Shown: positions 54,612-64,000, numbered from the stretch's first letter. The stretch is DNA of 64,000 nucleotides from Fodinibacter sp963811825 (GCA_963811825.1 CAWESS010000041.1:1-64000); one strand, 5' to 3'. Notes: a model not told the origin generated them from the sequence alone. Translations and numbers: made by a program.

Positions 54612-55217
54612 ATGAGCGAGAACGACCACTACTTCACGGCCAGCCCGGCCAGCGCCGACGAGCGCCGCCGGGTGCCGGTCACGCTCGCCGGTCGCGTGGT
54701 GGAGGTCGAGGTGGCGCCCGGGATCTTCTCCCCCGGTGGGCTGGACAAGGGCACCGCCGTGCTCCTCGACGAGGCGCCCCCTCCCCCGGCCTCCGGCACC
54801 TTCCTCGACCTCGGCTGCGGCTGGGGACCGATCGCCCTCACGCTGGCGTCGGCCTCCCCCGCGGCCACCGTGCACGCCCTCGACGTCAACGAGCGCGCCC
54901 TCGACCTCACCCGCCGCAACGCGGCCGCGCTGGGACTGGAGGGCGTCCACGCAACGCACGGCTGACGGCATCCCGGATGCCGTGCGCTTCGACCTCATCT
55001 GGTCCAACCCCCCGATCCGGGTCGGCAAGGCGGCGCTCCACGACCTGCTGCGCACCTGGCTGCCGCGGCTCGCGCCCGGTGGCGTCGCCTACCTCGTCGT
55101 GCAGAGGAACCTCGGGTCGGACAGCCTGCAGCGGTGGATCGAGACCGAGCTGCGGATGCCGTGCGCCCGGTTCGCGTCGAGCAAGGGCTTCCGGGTCCTC
55201 AGGTCAGGGCGTCATGA
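54612..55217 (+). pseudogene. class I SAM-dependent methyltransferase (RsmC-like), frameshift as read
   Basis: Begins MSENDHYFTASPASADERRR. The SAM-binding motif I is FLDLGCGWGPIALTLAS (about residues 70-86), motif III region VHALDVNERALDLTRRNA, and the catalytic IWSNPPIRVGKAALHDLL (NPPI for base methylation). An extra G at 54,960-54,961 breaks the frame; removing it gives VHATHADGIPDAVRFDLIWS and a C-terminus FASSKGFRVL. The stop of the restored frame is not clear: as read it runs on into the next gene, and an ATGA at 55,214-55,217 is the likely junction. RNA guanine-N2 methylation (rRNA) is inferred from family. Confidence 0.84.
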
Positions 55218-56115
55218 CCCCCGCGCTCGGTGTCCCGGCGCTCGGTGTCGTCCTCGTGCCGACGCTCCCGCCGGAGGCGCTGGAACCCCTGGCCGCGGCC
55301 GCCGACCGGCACCTCGACGAGCTCTGGGTGTGGGAGGACTGCTTCAAGGAGTCCGGCGTCGCGGCGGCTGCGGTGGCGCTGGCCTGGACCACCCGGGTGC
55401 GCGTCGGCATCGGCCTGGCGCCCGGTGCCGCTGCGCAACGTGGCCCTGCTCGCCATGGAGGTCGCGACGCTGCACCGGCTCTTCCCGGGTCGCTTCCTGC
55501 CCGGCATCGGGCACGGCGTGCAGGACTGGATGGGCCAGGTCGGGTGCCCGGGTCGAGTCCCCGCTGACGCTGCTGCGTGAGCACGCCGAGGCGCTGCGCC
55601 GGTTGCTCGACGGGCACGAGGTGAGCGTCTCGGGGCGCTATGTGCACCTCGACGCCGTGCAGCTCGACTGGCCGCCGGAGCCGGGGACGCCCCTGCTCAT
55701 CGGCGGAGGCGGGCCTCGCACGCTCGAGCTGGCCGGACGGTACGGCGACGGCATCCTCATCGGCTCAGCCGTCTCCGAGGCCGAGCTGGAGGTCTCCGTT
55801 GCCGCGGCACACCGGGGGTGGGGGGCGGGTCGCGGTGCCAACGGAGCGCGGATGCCGGTGCTCACCCACCTCATCGCCGCCACCGGGCCGGGGGCGCAGC
55901 AGCGCCTCGACGACGAGCTGGCCCGCTGGGGTCACGTCGACGGTGCACCCGGCCGCGGTGTCGCCGGTGACGCGTCGACGATCGCGGATGCCGTGCGCCG
56001 GCTGGCCGCGCTCGGCGCGAGCACCGTGGTGTTCCAGCCCACGCAGGACGAGCCGGACCTCGACGGGTTCGTCGAGTTCGTCGGCAGGGACGTCAGGGCT
56101 GCTCTCGCAGGGTGA
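55214..56115 (+). pseudogene. luciferase-like (LLM) F420-dependent oxidoreductase, two frameshifts as read
   Basis: Starts MTPALGVPALGVVLVPTLPP in an ATGA junction with the methyltransferase region. Removing one base at CCC 55,421-55,423 and one at GGG 55,542-55,544 gives VGIGLAPVPLRNVALLAMEV, HRLFPGRFLPGIGHGVQDWM and SPLTLLREHAEALRRLLDGH. It ends with LLIGGGGPRTLELAGRYGDGILIG and a C-terminal VRRLAALGASTVVFQPTQDE, about 300 residues. This is the standard TIM-barrel of F420-dependent LLM enzymes, common in Actinobacteria; substrate is unknown. It overlaps dapF by 23 bases at their 3' ends. Confidence 0.85.
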
Positions 56116-56975
56116 GGTGTGCGAGGTCGATGGCACCGTCGGCCACGAGGGCGGCGGGCCCGGCGAGCTCGACGCCGTGGTCGGGCAGCAGCCGCACCGT
56201 GAGGCGGCCGCCGGGGACGTCGACGAGCCACGTGGCACCGGTGTCGAGCGAGCCGGCCCAGAAGCTCGTCGCGATCGCCGCCGCGCAGGCACCCGTGCCG
56301 CAGGAGCGGGTCTCGCCGACGCCGCGCTCGTGCACCCGCATCGCGATGTGTCCCGGCCCCATCGGCCGCACGATCTCGACGTTCGTTCCGTGCAGCGGCT
56401 CGGGCCGCACGGCCGGCGGCAGGGTGAGGTCGACCTCGTCGAGGTCGACGGTCTCGGGCAGCGCGACGACGGTGTGCGGGTTGCCGACGTCGACGGTGAG
56501 CGCGGAGAACGGATCGAGGTCGTCGAGGTGCACGAGGGCGTCGAACCCGTCGCGCTCCGCCGTCGCCGGGTCGCCGAGCCGCCACGGCCCGAGGCCGACC
56601 GCGAAGCCGTCTCCGTCGACGCGCACGTGCTTGACCCCGGCGCGGGTGGCGATCGCGAACTCGTCGGCGGTCTCCAGCCCCTCGCGGCGCAGGTAGGCGG
56701 CGAACACGCGGGTGCCGTTGCCGCACATCTCCGACAGGCTGCCGTCGGCGTTGCGGTAGTCCATGAACCAGCGGGCGTGCGGTGACTGGTCGCGCACGGC
56801 CTGGTCCACGGCCGCCTCGGTGGGCACGACGCGAATCACCCCGTCGCCGCCGACCCCCGCGCGACGGTCGGCGATCGCCGCCGCCAGCGGTGCGGTGAGG
56901 TCGAGCACGCCCTCGAGGTCGTGCACGAGCACGAAGTCGTTCTCCGTGCCGTGTCCCTTGGTGAAGCCCAGCCGA

Positions 56976-56983
<8 letters not shown>
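56093..56983 (-). CDS. dapF: diaminopimelate epimerase
   Basis: A 296-residue cofactor-independent racemase converting LL- to meso-diaminopimelate for lysine and peptidoglycan. Both active-site cysteines are in place: NADGSLSEMCGNGTRVFAAY (first Cys) and GVGETRSCGTGACAAAIA (second). FTKGHGTENDFVLV is the typical start. ATG 56,983 is used; ATG 56,992 is a possible alternative. It overlaps the end of miaA by eight bases and is the last gene of def-miaA-dapF. Confidence 0.96.
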
Positions 56984-57919
<936 letters not shown>

Positions 57920-57930
<11 letters not shown>

Positions 57931-58525
57931 GCTCCCCCTCGGGGGTGTCGTCGTCGTGGCCGAACGGGTCGCGGTCGACGCCGGGGGTCCAGGACAGCCC
58001 GGGCACTCCCCAGCCGTTCTCCTTGACGGCCTTGCGGGCGCGACGGGCCCACTTCCCGGTGAGCCGGTCGACGTAGAGGAAGCCGTTCAGGTGGTCGTAC
58101 TCGTGCTGGAGCATGCGGGCGAACCAGCCGGTCGCCTCGTAGCGGATCTCCTGGCCGTCCAGGCCCTGCCCCGTGAGTGAGGCCGCCTCTCCCCGGCGCA
58201 GCGGGAAGGACTCGCCCGGCACCGACAGGCAGCCCTCGACCTCGTCGTGCGGGTCGGGGTCGCCCACGAGCGGCTTGGCCGACGTCAGGTAGGGGTTGAT
58301 GACCACTCCCCGATCCGGGATGCCGTCGTCGTTCGCGAGCTGCCAGGTGAAGATCCGCAGGCCGACGCCGATCTGGGGGGCCGCGAGACCGACGCCGCGC
58401 GCGGCATCCATCGTCTCGAACATGTCGGCCACGAGCGCCCGGATCTCGTCGTCGATGACCTCGACGGGCTGGGCCCTCTGGTGGAGGACTGGCTCGCCGG
58501 TGACGACGACGGGGCGGATCGGCAT
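57920..58525 (-). CDS. def: peptide deformylase
   Basis: A 201-residue metalloenzyme removing the formyl group from nascent N-termini. All three motifs are intact: GVGLAAPQIG, EGCLSVPGE (metal-ligand Cys) and QHEYDHLNG (two metal-ligand His and catalytic Glu). A charged C-terminal extension of about 40 residues is common in Actinobacteria. The ATG is seven bases from AAGAAT (complement of 58,533-58,538), a weak -10, and no strong Shine-Dalgarno is seen. First gene of def-miaA-dapF. Confidence 0.97.
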
Positions 58526-58590
58526 GTCCCGGATTCTTCCAGAGCCGAGATCGCCTGAGCGACTCGGTGGGCCCCTTCTACGATCGCCTG

Positions 58591-60249
58591 ATGAACCCCG
58601 CCATCATCCTCGTGGCCCCCGAACACGCCGCTGCCCTCCGCGACGAGTTCGGCCGGTACGTGCGCGACTACGACATCCGCACGACGACGTCCGTCGCCGA
58701 GGCCGAGCAGGTGGCCGGGTCGATCGTCGCCGCCGGTGGTCAGGTCGCGATGTTCGTCACGGAGTCGCGACTGCCGGACGGGCCCGTGTTCGAGGCGTTC
58801 GCGCGCTGGCGCACGGTCGTGGCGACGGCTCGGCGGCTGGTCACGGTGCACTGGTCGCACTTCCTCGAGGACTCGGTGGCGTTGCGTCCCGGACTCGCGA
58901 AGGGGAAGTACGACGCCTCCCTGCTCATGCCGCGCGGGGTGCGCGACGAGGAGTTCCACACCGCGGTGTGCGAGCTGCTCTCGGACTGGGGCTCGACCGT
59001 CGCGACGCCCGAGGTCGACACGGTGCGCATCATCTCCCCCGGCCAGGACGCGCTGGCCGAGGGCATCCGGGACTTCCTCGACCGGATGGGCATGCCGAAC
59101 CGGACGTACACCCCCGACTCGGAGGAGGGCCGGGCGGCCATCGCGCGGGCCGGGGCCGACCCGACGTTCCCCCTCGTCGAGTCGGTCGACCGGGAGGTCT
59201 TCTCACCCGTGAGCGTCCGGGACGTCGCGGTGCGCGTCTTCGGCACCCCGGCAGGGATCGAGCTGGATGCCGTCGTCGACGTCGCGGTGGTCGGCGCCGG
59301 CCCCGCTGGGCTGGCCGCGGCGGTGTACGCCTCGTCGGAGGGGTTGTCGACCGTCGTGCTGGAGGCCGAGGCGGTCGGTGGCCAGGCCGGCACGTCCTCG
59401 ATGATCCGCAACTACCTCGGCTTCCCGCGCGGGATCTCCGGGATGCGCCTGGCCCAGCGCGCCCGCAACCAGGCGATCCGGTTCGGCACCCGGTTCTTCA
59501 CCGGGTGGTCGGTCACGTCCCTCGAGCCGGGCGTCGACGGGGCAGCGCACGTCGTGCACACCGACGGCGGCGACGTCCGGGCGCGTGCGGTGGTGGTCGC
59601 CACGGGGGTGACGTACCGCAAGCTGGGTGTCCCGTCGGTCGAGGCCTTCGTGGGCCTGGGCGTCTTCTACGGCAGCGCGATGTCCGCGGCCCGGGAGATG
59701 GAGGGCACCGACGTCGTCGTCGTGGGCGGTGGCAACTCCGCCGGGCAGGCGGCGATCCACCTGGCGAAGTTCGCCCGGTCGGTGACGATCCTCGTGCGCC
59801 GCGACGGCCTCGAGGCCACGATGTCGCAGTACCTCATCTCCGAGATCGCCCACCTCCCGCGGGTTCAGGTACGCACCTGCAGTGAGGTCGTGGGAGCGAC
59901 CGGGGAGGGCAGGATCGAGCAGATCACGGTGCGGGACACCCGGACCGGGGCCGAGGAGGTGCTCCCGTGTCGTGGGCTCGTGCTGCTGCTCGGCGCCGAG
60001 CCGCACTGCGAGTGGCTGCCGGAGTCCCTGGCGCGGGACGCGCGCGGCTTCGTGCTCACGGGGCGTGACGTGCCGGCTGACCGATGGATCGACGGTCTTC
60101 CGCCGGCCAGTCTCGCCACCACCGTCCCGGGGGTCTTCGCCGCCGGGGACATCAGGGCGACGTCGATGAAGCGGGTTGCTGCCGCCAGCGGCGAGGGCGC
60201 CTCGGTGGTGCCCCTCGTGCACGCCTGGCTCGAACCCGAGGAGGGCTGA
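58591..60249 (+). CDS. fused response-regulator-like/thioredoxin reductase-like FAD oxidoreductase
   Basis: A 552-residue protein. Residues 1-about 215 look like a degenerate receiver-type domain: the position of the phospho-acceptor Asp reads VAMFVTESRLPDG (Glu, not Asp). From about 225 a TrxR-like flavoprotein begins with VDVAVVGAGPAGLAAAVYAS (FAD loop) and GGQAGTSSMIRNYLGFPRGI. An NADPH loop VVVVGGGNSAGQAAIHLAKF and the closing FAD contact VFAAGDIR follow. The CxxC redox pair of true thioredoxin reductases is missing (SAMSAAREM at that place), so it cannot reduce thioredoxin in the usual way. TACGAT lies six bases before the ATG (leaderless). Confidence 0.87.
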   Translation: MNPAIILVAPEHAAALRDEFGRYVRDYDIRTTTSVAEAEQVAGSIVAAGGQVAMFVTESRLPDGPVFEAFARWRTVVATARRLVTVHWSHFLEDSVALRPGLAKGKYDASLLMPRGVRDEEFHTAVCELLSDWGSTVATPEVDTVRIISPGQDALAEGIRDFLDRMGMPNRTYTPDSEEGRAAIARAGADPTFPLVESVDREVFSPVSVRDVAVRVFGTPAGIELDAVVDVAVVGAGPAGLAAAVYASSEGLSTVVLEAEAVGGQAGTSSMIRNYLGFPRGISGMRLAQRARNQAIRFGTRFFTGWSVTSLEPGVDGAAHVVHTDGGDVRARAVVVATGVTYRKLGVPSVEAFVGLGVFYGSAMSAAREMEGTDVVVVGGGNSAGQAAIHLAKFARSVTILVRRDGLEATMSQYLISEIAHLPRVQVRTCSEVVGATGEGRIEQITVRDTRTGAEEVLPCRGLVLLLGAEPHCEWLPESLARDARGFVLTGRDVPADRWIDGLPPASLATTVPGVFAAGDIRATSMKRVAAASGEGASVVPLVHAWLEPEEG

Positions 60250-60368
60250 ACCTGGCCTCGTGCCATCTCGGCACGAACACCGAACTCGGCCCGGTCGTGC
60301 GTGCGCGACGTACTGTGGGTGGCATCCCCTCACGGGGATTCCACTGTCACCGAGCGGAAGGAGGGCGC

Positions 60369-60557
60369 GTGAGCATCTTTGACAGCGCCAAGGAGAAGCT
60401 TCAGGAGCTGACCGAAAGCCACGGGGACCAGGTCGAGCAGTACAGCGACCAGGCCATCGAGAAGGCTGGCGACCTCGCCGACGAGAAGACCGGCGGCCAG
60501 TTCGCCGCTCACGTCGACACCGCTCAGTCCACGGCTGACGGGGCCATCGGCACCTGA
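60369..60557 (+). CDS. MT0933-like antitoxin family protein
   Basis: A 62-residue acidic protein, VSIFDSAKEKLQELTESHGD ... QAIEKAGDLADEKTGGQFA, matching the small PF14013/MT0933-like antitoxin family of Actinobacteria (amphipathic helix with DKxGDLxDEKTGG-type motif). Strong Shine-Dalgarno GGAAGGAGG, four bases before the GTG. No toxin gene adjoins; many family members occur alone and may be stress or structural proteins rather than true antitoxins. A hairpin terminator follows 21 bases after the stop. Confidence 0.86.
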   Translation: MSIFDSAKEKLQELTESHGDQVEQYSDQAIEKAGDLADEKTGGQFAAHVDTAQSTADGAIGT

Positions 60558-60577
60558 TCATCCCTCGACGCACCCGG

Positions 60578-60603
60578 GACCCTCGACCGAACGGTCGGGG
60601 GTC
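60578..60603. terminator. hairpin after the small antitoxin-like gene
   Basis: GACCCTCGACCG (60,578-60,589) pairs with CGGTCGGGGGTC (60,592-60,603) apart from a single T-G wobble; the loop is AA plus the closing pair, effectively GAAC. It lies just downstream of the stop. A second arrangement with GGCCGTTCGGTCA further on would compete with it. Confidence 0.65.
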
Positions 60604-60712
60604 TCGGCCGTTCGGTCAGGCTTTGCCGGCAGGCACCGGTTCCGGTCACGAGCGAGCGGTTTGCCTACCTACCCTGAAGTCCCTACCTCGTCTCCCCGGA
60701 AGAGAGCATCCG

Positions 60713-60910
60713 TTGGCGCACAACACCTCAGGGCTGCCGCCGCTCGACATCGAGCCGTTCGACCCGTCCCCGCTGTACGCCGCGGCCAGCTCACCCGACC
60801 GTCAGGTCAGCGCCAGTCGTATGCCCCTGCAGTCGGGCCGGGTGATGGGCCTCGTGCTCGTCCTTGTCGCGGTCGTCGCCGTCGTGGCGATCGCGGTCGC
60901 GGTCCTCTAG
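60713..60910 (+). CDS. small protein with a C-terminal membrane helix
   Basis: A 65-residue protein if TTG 60,713 is the start (GGAAGAGAG six bases upstream), MAHNTSGLPPLDIEPFDPSP. A polar N-terminal half is followed by SGRVMGLVLVLVAVVAVVAI, a single hydrophobic helix running to the end, so it would be tail-anchored. Codon use is compatible with coding. I recognise no family. The start is the least certain part; an upstream ATG in the same frame at 60,623 lacks a Shine-Dalgarno. Confidence 0.55.
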   Translation: MAHNTSGLPPLDIEPFDPSPLYAAASSPDRQVSASRMPLQSGRVMGLVLVLVAVVAVVAIAVAVL

Positions 60911-60920
60911 GACGAACTGC

Positions 60921-62435
60921 TCAGATCGCACACGGTGCGCTCGGGGTCGGTGACGTCGACGGCCTGCCGAGCGACGGCATCCCGAGGGAGACGGCCGGCT
61001 TGCCCGGCACGGGTGCGTCCTGCAGGGAGGCCCAGGCGTCCCCACCAGCGGTGCGGCGCACGGCATACGCCCCGCCCTGCACCCCGCTGTCGGCGACGAG
61101 GTGGTGCGGTGCGCCGTAGGTGACCCCGACGGTCACGACGTCACCGGGCCGGGGTCGCTCGGCGCCGTCCGGCACGGCGAAGTGCACGAGGCGGTTGTCG
61201 CGGGCACGGCCGGACAGTCGCGCCGTCTCGCCGTCCTTGCGACCCTCGCCGGGGGCGACGAGCACCTCGACCTCGCGACCTTCGACGGTGCGGTTCTCGG
61301 CCCAGGAGACACGTTCCTGCAGCTCGATGAGCCGCTCGAACCGCTCCTGGACGACGGCCTTGGGCTGCTGGTCCGGCATCGTCGCGGCGGGCGTTCCCTC
61401 GCGGATGGAGTACTGGAAGGTGAAGGCGCTGGCGAACCTCGACGCCTCCACCACGCGCAGGGTCTCGGCGAAGTCGGCCTCGGTCTCGCCGGGGAAGCCG
61501 ACGATGATGTCGGTGGTGATCGCGGCATCCGGGATGGCGGTGCGGACCTTGTCGATGATGCCGAGGAACTTCTCGCTGCGGTAGGAGCGACGCATCGCCT
61601 TCAGCACGGTGTCGGACCCGGACTGCAGGGGCATGTGCAGGCTGGGCATGACGTTGGGCGTCTCGGCCATGGCCTCGATGACGTCGTCGGTGAAGGCGGC
61701 CGGGTGGGGGCTGGTGAAGCGGACCCGCTCGAGCCCGTCGATCTCGCCACAGGCACGAAGGAGCTTGCCGAAGGCGAACCGGTCGCCGAACTCCACGCCG
61801 TAGGTGTTGACGTTCTGCCCGAGCAGGGTGATCTCGATGACGCCCTGGGCGACGAGCGCCTCGATCTCGGCGAGGATCTCGCCGGGGCGGCGGTCCGCCT
61901 CCTTGCCACGCAGGCTGGGCACGATGCAGAAGGTGCAGGTGTTGTTGCAGCCGACGCTGATCGACACCCAGCCGGCGAAGGCGGAGTCGCGGCGGGTCGG
62001 CAGCGTCGACGGGAACCGCTCGAGGGACTCGAGGATCTCGACCTCGGCGCGCTTGTTGTGCCGCGCGCGGTCGAGCAGCGCGGGGAGGCTCCCGATGTTG
62101 TTGGTGCCGAAGACGACGTCGACCCACGGGGCCCGCTTGACGATGGTCTCGCGGTCCTTCTGCGCCATGCAGCCGCCGACGGCGATCTGCAGGTCGGGGT
62201 TCGCCGTCTTGGCGGGTCGCAGCTGACCGAGGTTGCCGTAGAGCTTGTTGTCGGCGTTCTCGCGCACGGCACACGTGTTGAAGACGACGACGTCCGCCGT
62301 GTCGGGGCGCTCGGCGGTGGGCACGCTCGCGAGGTCGACGTAGCCGGCCGTCTCGAGGAGCCCGGCGAGTCGCTCGGAGTCGTGGACGTTCATCTGGCAC
62401 CCGTGGGTGCGCACGTCGTAGGTCTTGGGTGTCAT
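60921..62435 (-). CDS. miaB: tRNA-2-methylthio-N6-dimethylallyladenosine synthase
   Basis: A 504-residue radical SAM methylthiotransferase finishing ms2i6A37. The N-terminal UPF0004 domain carries three cluster cysteines (THGCQMN, FNTCAVRENA, AVGGCMAQ). The radical SAM motif is SVGCNNTCTFCIVPSLRG (CxxxCxxC), and a TRAM domain follows (REVEVLVAPGEGRKDG). A C-terminal extension after TRAM is actinobacteria-like. The ATG is nine bases from TACCCT (complement of 62,445-62,450), so the leader is very short. It pairs functionally with miaA, which lies about 3 kb away on the same strand. Confidence 0.97.
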   Translation of the reverse strand: MTPKTYDVRTHGCQMNVHDSERLAGLLETAGYVDLASVPTAERPDTADVVVFNTCAVRENADNKLYGNLGQLRPAKTANPDLQIAVGGCMAQKDRETIVKRAPWVDVVFGTNNIGSLPALLDRARHNKRAEVEILESLERFPSTLPTRRDSAFAGWVSISVGCNNTCTFCIVPSLRGKEADRRPGEILAEIEALVAQGVIEITLLGQNVNTYGVEFGDRFAFGKLLRACGEIDGLERVRFTSPHPAAFTDDVIEAMAETPNVMPSLHMPLQSGSDTVLKAMRRSYRSEKFLGIIDKVRTAIPDAAITTDIIVGFPGETEADFAETLRVVEASRFASAFTFQYSIREGTPAATMPDQQPKAVVQERFERLIELQERVSWAENRTVEGREVEVLVAPGEGRKDGETARLSGRARDNRLVHFAVPDGAERPRPGDVVTVGVTYGAPHHLVADSGVQGGAYAVRRTAGGDAWASLQDAPVPGKPAVSLGMPSLGRPSTSPTPSAPCAI

Positions 62436-62522
62436 GGCTGGTCAAGGGTAAGCCGGGCGCCCGCCACCACGGGAATCCCGGCTGCAGGCAGAGGGTCTCG
62501 CTCGCCCCGATCCCACATATCT

Positions 62523-62630
62523 TTACTCCCGCCGGTTGGCGATGTCCATCCTCGACTCGAGTGCGTGCATGGCACGCCAGGTCTTCCTCGGCGCACCAAC
62601 CGGAGCCGAATCACGTGCACCGTCGAGCAT
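62523..62630 (-). CDS. possible 35-residue protein with strong Shine-Dalgarno
   Basis: ATG at 62,630 with GAGGAGG at 62,637-62,643, six bases upstream, opens MLDGARDSAPVGAPRKTWRA ... MDIANRRE and ends with TAA. The product would be basic and soluble. TAA stops and several T-ending codons (GGT, CGT, GAT, GTT) are unusual here, which argues either for non-coding DNA or for foreign origin. The Shine-Dalgarno is better than that of most genes nearby. No family is recognised. Confidence 0.35.
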   Translation of the reverse strand: MLDGARDSAPVGAPRKTWRAMHALESRMDIANRRE

Positions 62631-62711
62631 GGGCTGCCTCCTCACCCCCCGAGCATGCACGTCGGTCGACCGTGTCAGGTGAGAAGACACACATGTCGGG
62701 GAGGCCGTAGA

Positions 62712-62737
62712 CTTGCAGAGTTCTGCAACTCTGCAAG
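62712..62737. promoter_or_regulatory. candidate ArsR-family operator
   Basis: CTTGCAGAGTT and AACTCTGCAAG are perfect inverted arms around CTGC. The site begins at the last base of a TAGACT -10 box (62,708-62,713), so it covers the transcription start, and ends 13 bases before the arsR ATG. A second shorter palindrome (TTGCAGA-GT-TCTGCAA) overlaps it. Autorepression is inferred. Confidence 0.75.
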
Positions 62738-62750
62738 GAAGCCGCCCGAC

Positions 62751-63086
62751 ATGCCCGTTCCGCTGTACCAGGCCAAGGCCGAGTTCTTCCGCACCCTCGG
62801 GCACCCCGCGCGCATCCGGGTGCTCGAGCTGCTCGCCGAGCGTGATCGCGCCGTCCACGAGCTGCTCGCGGCGATCGCCGTGGAGGCGCCGAGCCTGTCC
62901 CACCAGCTCGCCGTCCTCCGGCTCGCCGGCCTGGTCACCCAGCGCCGCGAGGACGGGCAGGTCATCTACAGCCTCGCCCTCCCAGCGGTTCACGACCTGC
63001 TCGCGAGCGCCAGGGAGATCCTGCAGACCAAGGCGGCGGACCAGGGTGGCCTCGTCGACGACATCACGCCTGCGGCCCACGCGTGA
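62751..63086 (+). CDS. ArsR/SmtB-family transcriptional regulator
   Basis: A 111-residue winged-helix repressor starting MPVPLYQAKAEFFRTLGHPA. The helix-turn-helix is VHELLAAIAVEAPSLSHQLAVLRLAGLV, followed by the wing QRREDGQVIYSL. No cysteine or histidine metal cluster (such as CVC) is present, so it is not a classical arsenic or zinc sensor. It sits over an autoregulatory-looking palindrome and its stop overlaps the GTG of the SulP transporter gene by four bases (GTGA). The pairing ArsR-SulP is common in Actinobacteria, suggesting control of that transporter. Confidence 0.92.
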   Translation: MPVPLYQAKAEFFRTLGHPARIRVLELLAERDRAVHELLAAIAVEAPSLSHQLAVLRLAGLVTQRREDGQVIYSLALPAVHDLLASAREILQTKAADQGGLVDDITPAAHA

Positions 63087-64000
63087 GCACCGGAGCGCTC
63101 CGGCTCGGCGCGCCCCGACTCCCCCGCACTCGGGTCGTGGCGCTACCTGGGCACCCGACTGGATGCCGTGCGCCCCCGCAGCCGGGATCTCCGCGCGATG
63201 GTCGCGACCCCTCGCCGCGACGTGCTCGCCGGCGTGACCGTGGGTGTCGTCGCGCTCCCGCTGGCGCTGGCCTTCGGCATCGCCTCGGGCCTCGGGGCCA
63301 CAGCGGGTCTGGTGACCGCGGTCGTCGCCGGGATCGTGGCGGCGCTGTTCGGAGGCAGCCACGTGCAGGTGTCGGGACCGACCGGCGCCATGACCGTCGT
63401 CCTCGTGCCGATCGTCGCCACCCATGGCCCTGACGGGGTCCTCGTCGTGGGACTCATGGCGGGGGTCATCCTCGTCGCGATGGGGCTCGCCGGCGCCGGG
63501 CGCTACGTCCGGTTCATCCCGCTTCCCGTCATCGAGGGGTTCACCCTCGGCATCGCCGCCCTCATCGCGCTCCAGCAGGTGCCCGCCGCCCTGGGCCTGA
63601 CCGCAACCCACGAACACGTCGTCGTCTCCGCCGCCGCGGCGCTGCGCGAGTGGGTCTCAGCACCCCAGCTGGCGCCGGCGGCCGTCAGCGTGGGGGTGGC
63701 CACGGCGATCCTCGTGCTCTCGCGCGTTCGCCCCGCCGTACCCGTGGCGCTGCTCGGGGTCGTCGTCGCGACCGTGGTCGCTCGCCTGGCGCATCTCGAC
63801 GTGGAGACCATCGGCGCACTCCCCGACCGGCTGTTCACCCCGTCGGTGCCGTCGGTGTCGTGGAGCGACCTGCGGGTGCTCGCCGTGCCCGCCGTCGCCG
63901 TGGCCGCACTGGCCGCCCTGGAGAGCCTGCTCTCGGCGACGGTCGCCGACGCCATGAGCGTCTCGTCACGTCACGACCCTGACCGCGAGCTGTTCGGTCA
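63083..64000 (+). pseudogene. SulP-family inorganic anion transporter, frameshift near the start, 3' end off the window
   Basis: The GTG at 63,083 opens VSTGALRLGAPRLPRTR. One extra G in GGG 63,132-63,134 must be removed to continue SWRYLGTRLDAVRPRSRDLR and the transporter proper: VLAGVTVGVVALPLALAFGI, HVQVSGPTGAMTVVL, RYVRFIPLPVIEGFTLGIA and VAALAALESLLSATVADAM. As read, the first clean start is ATG 63,198. About 260 residues are visible, with the first seven to eight helices; no STAS domain is reached. Substrate could be sulfate, bicarbonate or another anion. Confidence 0.88.

Larger units (their letters stand above)
62436..62750. other. divergent intergenic region between miaB and the ArsR gene
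   Basis: It holds the miaB promoter (TACCCT at 62,445-62,450, leftward), a possible very small leftward gene at 62,523-62,630, and the ArsR promoter and operator on the right (TAGACT 62,708-62,713; palindrome 62,712-62,737). Part of it, around ACATATCTTTACT, is AT-rich for this genome. I see no other structure. Confidence 0.6.

Overview
The window is high-GC DNA with densely packed, often overlapping genes, frequent GTG starts, mycothiol- and F420-type enzymes, an IdeR/DtxR iron box and the actinobacterial gene orders hrcA-dnaJ-rsmE-HIT-phoH-ybeY-hlyC-era and miaB-miaA-dapF-hflX. This points to an actinobacterium; protein style and order suggest the Intrasporangiaceae/Dermatophilaceae (Janibacter, Knoellia or Phycicoccus-like), which is inference only. 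It looks like chromosome, with no phage, plasmid, CRISPR, tRNA or rRNA that I could see.

Layout. 1-9.2 kb: leuA (3' end off the window) behind a leucine-rich attenuator leader peptide; an acetyltransferase and ddaH divergent from an amino-acid permease and a tandem universal stress protein; an ACC deaminase; a frameshifted double acetyltransferase; an acyl-CoA-binding protein; asd. 9.2-11.4 kb: a heavily decayed DUF222/HNH (13E12-type) gene and an inverted repeat. 11.4-17 kb: a large patatin-like (DUF3376-type) protein translationally coupled to an exported ankyrin protein. 17-26 kb: the leftward housekeeping run hrcA, dnaJ, rsmE, HIT, phoH, ybeY, hlyC and era, under a CIRCE element and interrupted by a rightward SigE-type ECF sigma/GerMN-Gmad2 module. 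26-34.5 kb: DUF3097, DUF4870, hemW, a phosphatase, a thioesterase, NUDIX, DinB, lepA and an S41-like protease. 34.5-40.2 kb: an MFS exporter, an iron ABC importer with an iron box, and a solitary PemK/MazF toxin. 40.3-47.3 kb: rpsT, holA, two secreted paralogues next to unusual repeats, a DinG-type helicase and fhs. 47.3-56.1 kb: a glucosidase, a mycothiol-type protein, a CPA2 antiporter, a flavodoxin-like reductase, hflX, a methyltransferase and a luciferase-like oxidoreductase. 56-64 kb: dapF, miaA, def, a receiver/TrxR-like flavoprotein, an MT0933-like antitoxin, miaB, and an ArsR regulator with a SulP transporter that runs off the right edge.

Two features cut across the window. First, about fifteen otherwise recognisable genes are broken by single-base shifts, almost all explained by one extra G or C in a short G/C run. 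Strictly essential genes are mostly intact. Sequencing or assembly error is the simplest explanation, so these are annotated as full-length but disrupted as read. Second, at least a dozen start codons lie 6-7 bases after a TAnnnT -10 hexamer, so leaderless transcription appears common and was used to choose starts.
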